Assembly (NCBI GenBank): GCA_028564705.1
Contig: JAPXFQ010000078.1
Coordinates: forward strand, 2,657,685-2,721,684
DNA: 64,000 bases
DNA from: Apricaphanius iberus
Taxonomy: Eukaryota > Chordata > Actinopteri > Cyprinodontiformes > Aphaniidae
Direction of reading: 5' to 3'
Shown: piece by piece, positions 39,724 through 52,800 of the stretch
Position numbering within the stretch: the first letter of the stretch is position 1
Layout of the letters: every line of letters starts with the position of its first letter
Program-made: the position numbers and the translations under genes
Notes under the pieces: generated by a model
What the model saw: only the letters and a program-made list of their open reading frames with translations
Told to the model about the DNA's origin: nothing
Databases searched by the model: none

Positions 39724-39734
39724 CCGCCATATTG
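39724..39734 (+). promoter_or_regulatory. YY1-type site upstream of the THAP-like ATG
   Basis: CCGCCATATTG matches the YY1 consensus CCGCCATNTT and sits 42 bp before the ATG at 39776. It may be part of a transposon promoter; binding is not shown. Confidence 0.4.
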
Positions 39735-39775
39735 GATGTGGCAAGCGTTGGAAGTTGGAGCCAGTCGGAGAAAAG

Positions 39776-39839
39776 ATGCCGCATTCTTGTGCTTCATATA
39801 ATTGCACCAAACAAAATCTGAGGGAATAACTTTTCATAG
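39776..39839 (+). pseudogene. Fossil first exon of a THAP-domain protein (transposon-borne)
   Basis: An ATG at 39776 opens MPHSCASYNCTKQNLRE and then stops. The pattern Met-Pro-x-x-Cys-x4-Cys is the N-terminus of THAP zinc fingers (C2CH, DNA binding). Shifting the frame by one base gives EGITFH directly before a consensus donor AG|GTAAG (39838-39844). THAP first exons normally reach a 'GITFHxFP' block and often stop there. So this looks like the start of a THAP-bearing transposase with a one-base frameshift. Only about 20 codons support the call, and the remaining zinc ligands would be in a lost second exon. Confidence 0.5.
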
Positions 39840-42620
39840 GTAAGACTTAACAATAACCTTTGATAATACTTCATATACATGTCTATGGTGGCTGCTACCT
39901 CCGTACTACCTCCGGCGCTGATTATTGACGTCATTGACACGAGACAGCATGTCAGTCACGTAAAAGACGGATTTAAAGCGACATGGCCGTTCAGACCTCA
40001 GCCGCTTCCAAAAAACATCAGATATTTATCGGATTCAGTACCACATACTGAAGTGACCTGGGTCGGATTTAAAAAAATCGGATTTGTGCCGTTTAGACCG
40101 CCAGAAAAAGATCAGATATGGGTCGCATAGGGGCAAAAAAGTCGGCTTTGATGCGCTTTCACCTGCAGTGTGAACGTAGCCTGTAATGCCACTCCACACG
40201 AGAGTGGCAGTAGAACAAGACTTAAATTAGTTACTTTACAACGATAACTTTCATCCAAATGTTATATATCAGGCTTTACTGATAAAAACATTTTGATAGA
40301 CCAATGCATATGGATTGTTTTACTGAATCTCATCTCAGCTTTACTCATGTCATCCAAATTAGCTCATCTCTACTTCCATATACAGTATATAGAGCACATT
40401 CATTCTATCACTGATCTAAGCTTTTGCAGAAACCCTTTAATGTAATTTTCCTCCTTTTCACTTCCAAAATTTATTGGAACAGTAGTCCAATTTACCTGAG
40501 TGGTGACGCTGTCGTGTACCTTTTGAATTAAAATAGATGTTTTAATTTGAATACAACATTTAGGGATTCATTGTGTCTTAAGTCATAAGGAAGGTATTTT
40601 TACTCGATCAAATTAGCAGAATTTGACAAATAGATCCGTCTAAAATATTCTTTAGTCTAAACACTGAAGTGTTATATGTTTTCCTTTAAAGTGCTTTACT
40701 TTTATGTTAAAATTGTGACTTTTAAAATACATTTGTTTGTTTTTTTTATTTTGGCCAACCTATATCAGAGCATATAAAGACAGCTCTACTTATTTGCTTT
40801 ATTTATTTAGACAATTTCTTTTTTATGTATAAACAAAGATAATAGAAAAAAACTACTCCTTGAGATTTTTGTTTTTGGAATCAGTTTTGGAGATTAGACA
40901 GATTTTCCTGACCTAAACCAAAGTTCTTTCATTGTACCAATTTGAAAATTTTTGTTAGTTTTCACTGTAAGCAATTTGGTTTCTTTACCACGTTTAAAGT
41001 TTCTGGTTCTCTCTTCCCTGACATGCTTTCACAATTTCCACTCCCATTTTTGTTTTACCTTTGTGCCAGCTCTGTACCTGTACATTTTAATTAGGTTGTC
41101 ACAAGCAGAAAAATAACTATTCTAATGGGATCTCGCAGTACAAACAACTATCACTGCCTCTCCAACGGCTTCATTTATTTATTACAGTTTTGGCAACTGT
41201 GAGCAGAGTGTGAGGTAAAATTAGGGGCATAGCTGTGTCTCTAGAGCTCTGTTTGGCAACAGCCATTTTCTCTTCTTGTAATGGACATTTGAAGATTATT
41301 AGATTTTTCCCAAGCACTAAATACTTCCCCAGCAGCATATTTCTCCTTCATAATTAGAGTGAGCAGAGTTTTACAAAAGCATTTTGCTAAAAGACACTTA
41401 GACACCCCAAGAACCTTGCTCAAGGACACCTTAATGTTATTTAAAGGAGTGGAGAGGGCTGCTCATATTCATTCTCCAACGCGATGAGAAAGAAGCACAG
41501 ACTCTGTTTTGTCCTTTAATCCTCATAGTGGTGTGGCCTTGAGCTCCTCCTAAGCTGGTTCTCACTGGAGCCCCTCCAGATAAATGCTGGGCATACAGAT
41601 GAAGGCCCGGCACAAACACAAAAGAATGCACGCAATTACATTGTGACTTGAAGAAAATATTGTTAAGCATGAAGTGTGAACATAGACGAATTGGAACGAA
41701 AACTATGTTTGCTTTTTTAACAAAGTGCACAACTTTATCCGCTTTCTGTGTACGTGACATAGATGAAAGATTTCCCTGTGTGAACCATTGACCCTCAACA
41801 ACAACTGAATGTTGAGAGAGCCAAAGTGGATTATAAACCAGGATTTTGCTCCATATTGAGTGTTCACTTACATACCTAACCATGTCCTCAGTTTTCTATT
41901 CTGTTGCATAGCTTTGCAATAAGGACATTCAACAGCAAAACGTAAAAAATGTATAAATAATAATTAGGTGCTATGTAAAGCTTACAGATCTAAAGGTATT
42001 GTATGCATCGTGATATACTTTTCCTCAACGAGGGGGAAATTCATAGACTGTTTGGTGCAACATTTATGTATGTGCTACACTTTGCTAATTTTCTGTGTTT
42101 GCATGAAGTTGGATCTTAATGGAAATTCTTGGTTGACTTTCCTTGATACCTACAGGCCCACATCACTTGATACATGGTGGATGCCATTATCTTTGATCTG
42201 AATAATTGTTGCTGTTATCTGCTCCTAAGGTTAGTTCTGAACTAAGAAAAAAAGCTGTTCAAGTACATTGCCTCCTCTGCATGGAATAAACCGTGAATTA
42301 CCTCATGTTAAAAGTGTGCTATACAAATAAAATAGCCTCGTCTATACCACATATATGTATATATGTATATATATCATTAGTCAGTAAACATATTGCATAC
42401 TAGCAGTGATATGGCAAATAACATCCAACATAGGCAATATCTTCAAAATGTATCTAATTTGAAATTTGAGTCCAGCTGCTCTGTTCACAGAAGTTCAGAG
42501 AGGTTTGTTAATGAGCATTAGTAAAGAAATGGCTTCATGACAACCAGGGAATAGGCTTTAAAACCGGGGTTTGTTATAAAAATATCCCAAACTTTGAACA
42601 TGAGCACATTTTATTATTAT

Positions 42621-43530
42621 GCATACCAAGGGTCGCATTAACGGAATACTTACCGTATTTGACCGTTTTTTTAGAACGGTGATGGAAAAATTTGAGGGCT
42701 GTCCATCATTTTTACAGATTATTTTTCACACCTCCTCTGATCGCTTTATGTGATGCGAGGAATCCAGGTAACAAAATTCCATCCATTATTTATCCCGCTT
42801 CTCCTTGAAGGGTCGTGGGGGTTCTGGTGCATTTCTCCAGCGGTTATAGGGTGTTTACTTGAACAGGTCGGCAGTCCATCCATCCCAGTGCGCCCGGTTA
42901 GACGCACGCCATAGAGCCCGATGTGCGCCACAGATGTTGTTTGGCGCCTGCTGCAGCTTTAACCACAGGCGCTCCTCTTTTTTACAGGTCAGGAAACGGC
43001 TGATTATGAGAGTCTTGGACTTATGGTTGCTACAATGGGAGAAATGTTTCCTCATGTTAAACTTTTTGTCTGAAGTGAATAACCTAATTGCAGTCTCCAG
43101 TAGAGCAAAGCACAGATTTTGCCTGCAGATCAACAACTATGATTACCCATGGGAGTAATCTATTCTGTCCATGGAAAGAAAATCCAAAACCTCACGTCAA
43201 TAACTTCTGCAACAATCCGACCATAAGATTACAAAAAAAAGAAAAGTGAGCATTTCATTCCATGGCGTGCAGGAACCGCATCAGATATTCTAACAATAGC
43301 GCAAGCGTTTAATTTCACTTTTATGCGTAGTTCTTTGGTCAGGCTCTTTTGATTGAACACTACTTGACAGATACCATTGAATAGTTATTAACTCGTCACA
43401 CAATTGCTGGAGAAAGGTGCCCCCAATCACATAAAAATTTGACGGATAAAAATAGATTGTGACTGGATATTTTTGACCCTGCAGTCAAAATGACGGACAA
43501 AAAATTGTCTAGCCCAACCTCTGATGCATA
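42621..43530. mobile_element. Composite inverted-repeat element with SINE tail inside
   Basis: The left end reads TATGCATACCAAGGGTCGCA, then a GTATTTGACCG block. The right end, read inverted, is TATGCATCAGAGGTTGGGCT, then a TTTGTCCGTCATTTTGAC block. These are diverged terminal repeats of one family. The interior includes a SINE 3' piece (42775-42892, minus), a CpG-rich GCGCC patch and non-coding text. No transposase was recognised. Confidence 0.5.
42775..42892 (-). mobile_element. SINE 3' fragment, (GGAT)n-tailed family
   Basis: CCATCCATTATTTATCCCGC, CTTGAAGGGTCGTGGGGGTTCTG in pieces, and CAGGTCGGCAGTCCATC are the reversed 3' part of the family also seen at 45655-45781. Confidence 0.6.
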
Positions 43531-43539
43531 CATAAAAAA

Positions 43540-44035
43540 CTGTTTAAAAACGCAAAGGGGTCATGGAGGAAGAACAATAATCGGAGAAGCAGCTAAGAAA
43601 CCCGAGGTTACTCTACTAGAGCTGCAGAGACCCACATCTTAAGTGGATAAAAAATTTTGACAGACCACTATTAGCCATACACAACACATCAGGAAGCAAG
43701 GCAAAAAGGCAACTTCTTAAAAAGAAGACACCAAGTTGTGTGGTGAAACATATGGAGTGGTAGCAACTGTGGGAATGCTATGTTCAGCAAACACAAAGAA
43801 CCTGGTAGAAGTTGACTGGACAAAGGATACGTCTAAATCTGTAAAGAAAATCTTTTGAAGGACTCTAAACTTGATGGAAGTGCAGCAAAGGGTGGCTCTT
43901 AGGCTCAGGGAAGCTGAAACAAATGTATACCACACTTTACAGATTTCCGCTTGTAAAAAAACAAGTGCAAACCGTGTGTCCTTTTTTGGTGCTTTTTTAT
44001 CACAAACAATATTAAATTGAAAAAAGAACACCTAC
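43540..44035 (+). pseudogene. Tc1-like transposon relic, internally deleted
   Basis: The nucleotide blocks GGTCATGGAGGAAGAACAAT, AATCGGAGAAGCAGCTAAGA and GAGCTGCAGAGACCCACATC are well preserved from a common fish Tc1-like family. Shorter blocks follow, including one at 43730-43760 from the VKHGGG region. At the end CAAATGTATACCACACTTTA and CAGATTTCCGCTTGTAAAAA belong to the region after the transposase stop. Most of the catalytic domain is missing. Confidence 0.75.
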
Positions 44036-44740
44036 AAGGATGGGGTTCTAACATGACAAAATATGGAAATAATCAAGAGGTATGAAAGCCTCTACATTAT
44101 TTGAAACCCTAAACCTACAATATATAGAAATCTGTAGCATTTCCAGCATCTCAGCATCCCCCATTTCCATCTAATACTATTCCGGTTTAACATCTCCATT
44201 GTTTTCTACACATCAGGTAAATTCCTATTCTTAGCACTAATATATTCCAAGCTCCTTTTTAGGGTTATTTTTCTTTCAACTGGCCTTTTTATTTTGGAAA
44301 CATGCCAATGTTTTTGTACTGTTTCACGTTCTGCAATGGTATGTCAGAGGTGGAGAATAGTCCAGCTCTACTGATACTCTGGTATCAGAAAAAAACGGTT
44401 TGGTGCAAGAAAAACAAACGATTGTCAAGATCAGCACAAAGTCAGGGCATTATGTTAGCCTAACATTTCAAAGGAGAACTTGCCTTTTTGCTTTTGCTTC
44501 CATTTAACTGGCAAATATGACAGACATTTGTCGTTCAAACCAAAACTTGCCATTTTCAGAGAATTTATAGTACAGAGGTTATCATTTCTCCTAATGATAG
44601 AAATTTTTGAATACTGTAATTACAGGAAGCAGTGGGGAGGAGAATGCATCCTAAAATTATCAGACAAATTACAGGGTAATGAAAGAGATCAGTAGGAAGA
44701 AGGCTTGTTATAATATTACCTTAGGAGCTTTCTTAAGGAG

Positions 44741-44771
44741 CACTACCATATATATATATATATATATATAC
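44741..44771. repeat. (AT)n microsatellite
   Basis: An AT run directly in front of the R2/R4-like endonuclease fragment. Confidence 0.9.
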
Positions 44772-44772
44772 A

Positions 44773-45150
44773 CCCCCCCGGACATTGTGGTGGTTGATAG
44801 AGAAGAGAGGAAAGCTGTCATGGTGGATGTCGCAATACCAAGTGATGGTAACATCAAGAAGAAGGAACATGAGAACCTTGAGAAATACCAAGGGCTCAGA
44901 GAGTAGTTGGAGAAGGCTTAGAAGATGAAGGTAAAAGTAATCAGAGCACTCGGGGCAGTGACTCCCAAACTGGAAGAATGGCTCCAACAGATCTCTGGAA
45001 CAACCTCAGACACCTCAGTCCAGAAAAGTGCAGTGGAACAGCAAAGACACTACGTAGGATGCTCAGGCTCCCAGGCCTCTGGTCGAGGACCCGAGCTTGG
45101 AATGGATGGGGAAACCACCCATGATGGGCGAGAGGGGAATTTTCTTTTTA
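44773..45150 (+). pseudogene. C-terminal endonuclease fragment of an R2/R4-like LINE
   Basis: The frame reads PDIVVVDREERKAVMVDVAI then PSDGNIKKKEHENLEKYQGL. This is the C-terminal restriction-like endonuclease region of the non-LTR family whose reverse transcriptase is at 1386-2560. The PD and (V)DVAIP positions fit a PD-(D/E)xK type site. A stop follows at about 44904. The distal part resumes as ALGAVTPKLEEWLQQISGTT then SVQKSAV, with a short deletion between. It is 5'-truncated at the AT tract, as target-primed insertions often are. It is far from the RT fragment and is a separate copy. Confidence 0.8.
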
Positions 45151-45654
45151 TGTAATATACAAAGAACTGATTTGAGGCTGTTTGTTGGGCTCTTTGCAAA
45201 TGAACAATAGATTCAGAGCTTACCGTCTAATTTACTTTAGTTTATTTGTTTGGCAAAACCAATCTTACAGTTTTCTTACATCTGTTCAGTTTGTATCTGT
45301 GTAGTCATTCCCCTTCCTCGTATTGTCAAATAATGTTTTTACATGAAAGAAATCACAAACAACAACATCATGCTTTTTGCTCATCTTGCCAATTAAAAAA
45401 AAGTAAGTCAAAAGGTCAGTTTCCTAATTCATAAAGTTTAGTTAACTGTCTCTAAATTTGGAGCTTATGTGCTTTATTATTTTTATGCAAGAGAGCTAAA
45501 ATTAAGAAAGAAAAAGATAGACAATATGTAAGTAAAGTTTCTACACAAAACAGTGTTTTTCAGTCCTTTGTTTATGTACCTTGGAACATATTGTTTAAGT
45601 TTGACACCAAACATTTTAAATGTAGATTTAAATAATGGGTTCTTTATTTAACAA

Positions 45655-45781
45655 TCTGTGATGGACTGGCGACCTGTCCAGGGTGTATCCCGCCTCTCGC
45701 CCGTTGACAGCCGAAGATAGGCACCAGCCCCCCTGCGACCCCTGAAGGACTAAGCGGTTCAGAAAATGGATGGACGGATGT
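45655..45781 (+). mobile_element. SINE 3' fragment, (GGAT)n-tailed family
   Basis: TGTGATGGACTGGCGACCTG, AGGGTGTATCCCGCCTCTCG, GATAGGCACCAGCCCCCCTG and AAATGGATGGACGGATG form the standard 3' part and tail of the family. The head is missing. Confidence 0.85.
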
Positions 45782-46719
45782 ATTTAACAATATGAACACA
45801 TAGAGTTACAAGTATAGACTAAGTCATTACAAAGACAAAAGAAAAACCACTTAGTTCCAATTTATTAAAAAAATTCAACGATAAATATATTTCCAATAGG
45901 GGAACATTTTCACTTAATAACATTTTCAATACAGCTTTAAGCAGCTAATACCAGGTTTTTGCTTGTTGAAATAATGATAAATTGACTATTGTTAAATCAT
46001 GTGGTAAAAAGGTGCAGCAATGCACAGTTAGAGGCAGAAAACAAGATATTTGTTTAAATGAAAATATTTAGACTAGACTTGACTTGGGAAAAAGTACTTG
46101 TGTTACTCTGTTAGAACAGAAAATCTACACAATTTTAGTGAACTCAAATTGCTTTTAGAAAATAACAGAATTTAAGAGCCTGGGAAACAAACTGGTGTCT
46201 GGGGTTAGATTTTTATTGTTGTCCTAATTTATCTCAGACCAAAGCAAACATTTATCACAATTAAGGAGCAGCTTTAAAGCTACAAAACCCAGCTTATTAT
46301 ATTCAAAACTTGTCTTGCCCTATATTTAGTTTTTTCATGTCCTTGTCATGCCATATTAGTGCACTACTCCATGAAAGCAGTTTATTTTTTCTCCTGTTAA
46401 ACATAACATAAACAAACTAACAATCTAAAAATCCAAACCCTTGGCTATCCTTTAAAGCAGCCCCAGAAGCCTGGCTTTACTTATCAAGAAACTGCAAGCC
46501 ATACCGCTAACATTAGAGCACAATGTACTTACTAAAGTACAGCATTCTGTCTTTATCACTCATTTTCTCCCCTTCTCACTCTTTTTCTAGCCTCCCTTTC
46601 CTCCACAGTAATCAACAAGAGCTTACGTAACTCTCTCTACCTGTGCTTATCTCTCTATAACACACACCGACAGGCACATTGTCTGCCTTACTAATAACAC
46701 GCCACCTCAGACTGGGGCG

Positions 46720-46880
46720 AGGGGAAACGGGAGGAGAGAAGACGGGTGAGACGAGAAGTGAGTGCAAGGGTGGGGAAAGGTAAGACTGAGAAGAAAAAGG
46801 AGAGAGTGCAAAAAGTGGAGACAGGGAGTAAAGGAAGGAAAGGACAAAAGGAGAGAGAAGGTGACGGAGGAGAATGTAAA
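46720..46880. repeat. Purine-rich tract
   Basis: The plus strand is almost all G and A (GGGAGGAGAGAAGACGGG and similar). The open frames on both strands here (46691-47122, 46746-46997) are products of this composition. Confidence 0.7.
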
Positions 46881-49800
46881 GAGGTGACAGAAAAAAGGAT
46901 GATGACGAAAGGAAGCAGTGCTATTCTTGCTCGCTCCTTCCCAAACAAAGCCACTATTTCTCTAAAACCCACTATCATTTCCCCAAACAGTGACTGACTG
47001 ACAAAGAGAAATGACTGCTCCTCTGAGAGCACTGGAAAAAAAGGAGAGGTGAGAAACCTGGCTGCCAGGTAATGAAATACGTACACTTTCGGTTTTCTTT
47101 TCCAACACTGGCAGACCTTCATCTATGTAGTGAACTCTATCGTTATCATCAGGGCCGCAAAATTAAGAAGACAGAAACAAACAGCAATACATGTGTCTAC
47201 AACTGAAATACTGCTTATTTAGGGGACATTCTGCTCCATCATTTAAGGACTTTTATCTTTTATATAAAAAACTACAGTGTTCCAACTTTAATGAATAATT
47301 AGACTTTTAGACCTTTTAGACCTTTCTAAAAGATTTTATAATATGGCAGAGGGAAAAAGAGACTATCTTCCTGCTGGCTTATAATTAGAAGCAGAAAAAA
47401 ATGCAATGTCCTTGTTTTAAGTAACATTAGTGAGCTTCGGTACAGATGGCATTTGAAAAAGCAACGCGGGGAGAGGCGAAGAGGCTTTGAAGAGTGGAGG
47501 TGCCCTGTGCTTTAGCCTCTGTCAGAGCATAGCTCCAACCATCTGTCTGGTATGTGCATATGTAAGAACTCGTACACATAGCAGTATGTATTTGTGTGTT
47601 AGCTGTTGCAGAGATAGCATGCACTATAATGATTAAAGGAAAAAAGGCAAAGATGGAAGGCACCTCTCCACTCACATTACCTTGACTGCTTTGTTCTCGG
47701 ATACTTGGCCATAAAGAGTGGTGTCAATATTTAAGCCGAGAGAGAGGAGGAAAAAAAACTACATGAGAGTGATGATCATCTTTCAGAAAATATTTTAGAT
47801 CTGATTTCAAGACGACAAAATACAGCCATGGATTGCTTGAAAACTGAAGGAAACAAAAAACCCAAAGAGCATGCAGACGGTGTTTCCATTTTCACAGCAC
47901 TTGGAACAAGCTTCGGGTGCAATACTGTTCAATTCTGCTTAATCTTATTGCAGTACAAAGAAAACCACATTACTCTAAGGCCAATTTCCTAAAGCTAGAC
48001 TCTAGTAAGAATGAAAATAAAGAAAGGAGAATTAGAAAATGGTCTGAATTTAGCAAAATAGATAAATGAAACCAAAAAGCTATACACAGTTATTTGAAAA
48101 AGTAGGACACAACATAAAATGTTCAGTTCAATATTATTTAATGCTTGCACTTGAATATCTTTTTGATTTATTTCTGTAAAATAAGTTTATCTGCAAATAA
48201 ACAACTGACCTGATCTTTAAATAAGTGCTCAGACATTAATCTATAATATTATCTCAGATTTTCTGTTAATAAACTTTAATAACAGTGATAAATCTTTGCT
48301 GTAGATGCACATAGACATCTATTGCAAAACATACAGAAAAAAGCTCTAAAAATTAAATAAACACATCAAGAATTAAACCAAGCCAAAAAGAAATTTACAT
48401 TTAAATTTTTTTTCAACAGATTTATTTGTTTAACAGACTTTGTTTGCTACAAAAAGCAGATCAATTGAATCAGAGTTATATAGATTAAAAATTAGTTATT
48501 GAGTGTTTTTTTTTAAACTTTTTACAATGATGTAAATAGCTTCCTGGTCTGAAGGTCTGTGTAGAGAAAGGCTGATTAGAAATACTCTTATTTTACAAGT
48601 TTCAAAGCAAAGCTCTAGTTTGTCAAGCAGAATGGCAACTTATGTTTTGCATTTAGTCCATATACTAATAACCACAACCTGACGGAGATAGGTTGCAAAC
48701 AAGTCAAACATGCTAACTTCAGCACTTCAGATTAAAAACGTAATCCTTTACTGTTGCTCCATATGTCAGGTCAGGTCTATGATTTGAAATTTATTTATTT
48801 TTAAACTGCTACAGACTTTAGGTGATGATTTTTAGAACAGTAAAACTAACTAGGTAATCCTGCAGTGGAGGAGTAACTCTAGTTAGGAAAATTATCTGTT
48901 GCTGTCAACAAAGATGGATACTAGGGGTGTAACTGTGTGCCAAAAGGTTGCTCTTGGTTTTGTGTGTTTTATTGTTATTTGGCCTTTCTGTACTCTTCTG
49001 TATGCATGAAAACCAAAGATGATATAAGATAAATAACTTTATTTTAGTATTTGTGTGCAATACTTTGTTGGGGGAAGAGCTGCCTCTGTTCAGTTTATAC
49101 TTACAGCAAAACAATGCAGACATCACTGGCTAATGCCTTGAAGAAACTTTTTTTTTTAATACACAACACATTATTACTGTCAGATGTCCATTCTGTGTAT
49201 ACTTCATTGTTTAGTTAAGACAATGGCACAAACAAGAGCTGCTAAGCAGTGTCTTTCAGCTCAGTAATGTCTGTGGTAGCTAACAGCAACCACCGACACA
49301 ACTGGAAGTGGGTAATGAGTTTACATGTAAACATGATATTCTGTAACACCTGGAAGCCAGCATGTTCCCATACGGAAACAGATTCAGGTATTCAGGTTAA
49401 TGCTCACAATTAAAAGGATATCTGGTCAGATTTTCTGCAAGCAGAAGGCTTAGCTGCGCTTTATTTACAAAGTCGCATCTGTTGCTAGCTAAAGTGCAAT
49501 GCAGTTATTCTTCCATGAGGAAACTCGGTATCCGTGCAAACATTTTTCCTGATGAACAAGTGAGGTAAGACAGGGCCGCAGCAAATTATGGTGTAATACT
49601 GATAAAATGCAGCGTTTTATCCTACTCCAAGAAAAGACATTTTAAAATGAGTTGGATCTGTATCAGGAACAGAATATAATAAGTTTTGGAACATCTCTAA
49701 TAATGATGATGATGATTATTATTAATCTTTTTATTATTAAATTTAATGTTGAGCAGGATCCGTTTTTTCGGAAACATTATGTCAACCAAATATGAAGGAA

Positions 49801-52800
49801 TAGAGTGAAAAAATTTCCCTATAAAAGACATTTACTGGGTAAGGATGAAGGTATTTGTCGGGCTGTGTATCTTTATTGTTTTAATGGCAGTCCTTACTAT
49901 CTATCAGTAAAAATAAAGTGCGTTAACAAATTTCGAATAGTGTTTGTTCATAAGAAACAACCATGAAAGTTGAGACCTGGTGTAAAATTAAAATGAAAGA
50001 TCAAACAATTTGGAAATCATTTAAAATTCTATATTTTATTGGTGAAAGTAAAAACAAAACAACACATCACTTTTTGAAATTATATCTGTTTGAAACACGA
50101 TGTAAATAATTTACAAATAATTACATGTTTGTGCTGTTCAAATGTAGAGGTGTAGCTTAATTTAGTACCGAGGTGGTGATGACAAGGATTTGAAACAAAC
50201 TGCAACTATTAGTCGCACTACCAATGGTAACACAGAGCTGGATTATAGTACGCATACTAACAACTTGTTTCCATGGGAATCTTTCCCATTAACACCTTCC
50301 CCCTCTCTTACAAAAGAATGTGGTATCAGCCTTTTCACGGTCAATCCTTACACAAACTGAGCAGCAATTTAGTTTCACATTAGAGCTGTCGTTTACAGAA
50401 GCCACGTCTGCAAATCGATTATATTTGCAGCCATTGATCAGGTAAGCACTGACCTCTGTGTGTTCACAGGTCTGGGAGGAAGAACTACGAATGGTCCGCT
50501 ATCGATCGGAAGCTGCCGCTCATATTTTGTCTGTTTCAAATGGAGGCTTGCCTACACCAGCTGTAAAAACACTAAATCACTGCCTGACTGCCTCCCTGAA
50601 GGTTAGAGACAGACAGGGGAGGGAATCTGGCACTATTTGCTCCGAAAAAGAGAAAAAAAATGCTTATCCATTCAGAGGCAATCAATACTCAGAGGAAGAG
50701 AAAAAGGAGGATAAGGAAAAGATGAAGAGATTCTCTTGTCAAGTCAATGTTCCACTCGCTCCCTGAGTCTCAAGGGCAATTTGGCAGTTTTAGTGGATTT
50801 TGTTTTCAGTATGCCTCTGACTGTGAAAGATGCTAAGAGTGATGCTCTTTAAGATGCTTCTGGTGTTTGTGAACAGAAGAATGACTGCAGGGTGCATCCT
50901 GTTGATGAGGAGGTCATTTAGAGAACAGACTCTGTGTTCCCAATTTAGCAGAGCAGGAGCTGCGGATCATCAGCCCATCTGCCAATGGTCACTGGAGAGC
51001 ACCCCCATACTTCAACAATGTTCTGTAGGATTGCTTTCAGTATTATTTCTGTCTGTGCATCAATCTGCTCTGAAGTTTCCCATTACTGTGGGCATAGTAA
51101 ACAGTGTGTCTTACATCAGACCAAGGCTTTATACGAAGCAATAATACCAGACCAAATTGGATTTACTTATTCAAAAAATATGCAGAAACTTTTTTTCTTC
51201 TCAAGACACTTCTATAGAATTGTCAGAACGGCAAAGCTGATATTGGGTCATTTTGTGCACAATTAACCAAGCCCCAAAACAACCTGACGATAACAACAAA
51301 AAATGCCATAGACTCTTTCGCTCTGTTTTCCTTTTTAACTTTCTTATTCATTGCTTACATTTTTGGCAGTCGCAGGAGAGTATTAATTTGCAGCCCATTT
51401 CTCTCTTAATAGCAGTGAGTGCGTGGGTGGGTGTGTTTCTTATGTCTCCACAGTATCACAGAGTAGAAAAAGATGAGTCAATGATGCCAGCATACTACTC
51501 TCAGGGCCGCTCAAAGATCCTCTGTGTTTTTAATCACCAGCAACTCTAACATCTAATTAATCATTAACATTTCTCCTGCTGATCCGCGGCCCTCTGGGGG
51601 CACCTCGCAGAACATCCCTTTCTCACATTATCTTCAACCGTGTGTGTGCATATGCAGCAATTGTGTGTTTCACTTCTGAGGCAGGTGGACTGGGTGGTTG
51701 TTAGGATAGCGGTTACTGTAGGTGAGTTTATTAGTATGCTAAAACACAACTCATGCTCTGGAGCAATTCTGGTAATTGTACTTCTTAATGTACATGTCAA
51801 GATTGTGTTGTTGTGCGACAGACATGATTTGATTTCATGAGGCAACGTGAAGGAAGAAAGGATAGGGATATTACCCAGGGAGCAATTTTGAATTTCATCT
51901 GGTAACTCAATGTATTTTAAGACCTAAATGAAGCTCCACAGCCATCGAATTGAAGTCCTAAAACAGTTTTCAACGGTTTGCCTCTTCCTTTTAAAGTTCA
52001 GTGCATAGATCACAGGATGTGTTGACCGTTTGCAGAATCATTAGTTGTGTGATTCTAAAGCTACTGGTGCACCAGCTAGAAAACTGTAAGAATGATGTTT
52101 TTATTTTCATTAGAATTGATCACTCAGTTATCACACGGGACACAAAATTGAGGTATATTCACTACCACCTCTCTTATTGTTGTAAACCAGTCTAATGTTT
52201 TAATGACATATATACATATATGGATTTAAGTCATTAATAATTCAGGATCCCCTTTTTTATGATGTTTTATATATTTCTAAAACAAACTCCAGCTGAGCAA
52301 GGATACCAAACATTTTTGGGTAAGGATCAAACTTTTGATTTGAACATTTGAACACTTGAACACTATGATTTAGAGCCTTATTATTACATCCAATATATAA
52401 CCTACTTTATAATGAAGACACTGAGCGTTTGGATTTTACATCCTCAGCCCAACTACACCAAACCACTGGGGAAGGCAGAATGTGCAGCAACAAATTCCTT
52501 TCAACAGAAATCTGGCCCATAATGCAAGACAATAAAAAGAGAATCATTCTAAAACAGTCAGTGAAAGAAGCAATTCATAAACAAAATAAGGATAAAACAG
52601 AAGACATTTTAGACTAGTGACCAGCATCACTAAGACCTTAAAAGCTTTGCACAAATTTAAAGTTCTAAAAGGGTGAAATACCTTTTCCCATTTGATAAAT
52701 TCTGATAATGATTACACATTTGGACAGATTATCATGGTTTTAAAATCAGATTGCAGAACCTTGTTATATTTGTGAATATGCTTTAGCTTTTGTGCTTCTG

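Larger units (their letters stand above)
39315..40181. mobile_element. DNA transposon relic with perfect 21-bp inverted repeats
   Basis: GGCTACGTTCACACTGCAGG-T at 39315-39335 and its perfect reverse complement at 40161-40181 bound 867 bp. Sub-terminal segments rich in 'AATCCGATTTTTTT' (39360s) and TCGGATTTAAAAAAATCGGA (40060s) are themselves inverted copies. No clear target duplication was found. The interior carries a THAP-like first exon remnant. Elements with such ends are widespread in fish; the superfamily is uncertain. Confidence 0.8.

Noticed and set aside
41437..41883. 148-codon minus-strand frame
   Set aside because: No motif or family resemblance, no supporting splice context, and a size that can occur by chance in 64 kb.
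46691..47122. 143-codon minus-strand frame and overlapping plus-strand frame
   Set aside because: Both come from a purine/pyrimidine-biased tract, which lacks stop codons for compositional reasons.
50458..50766. 102-codon plus-strand open frame in the large elavl4 intron, with an AG just before it
   Set aside because: No recognisable domain, Lys/Glu-rich end explained by A/G-rich DNA, no partner exon, and it lies antisense inside a well-supported intron.
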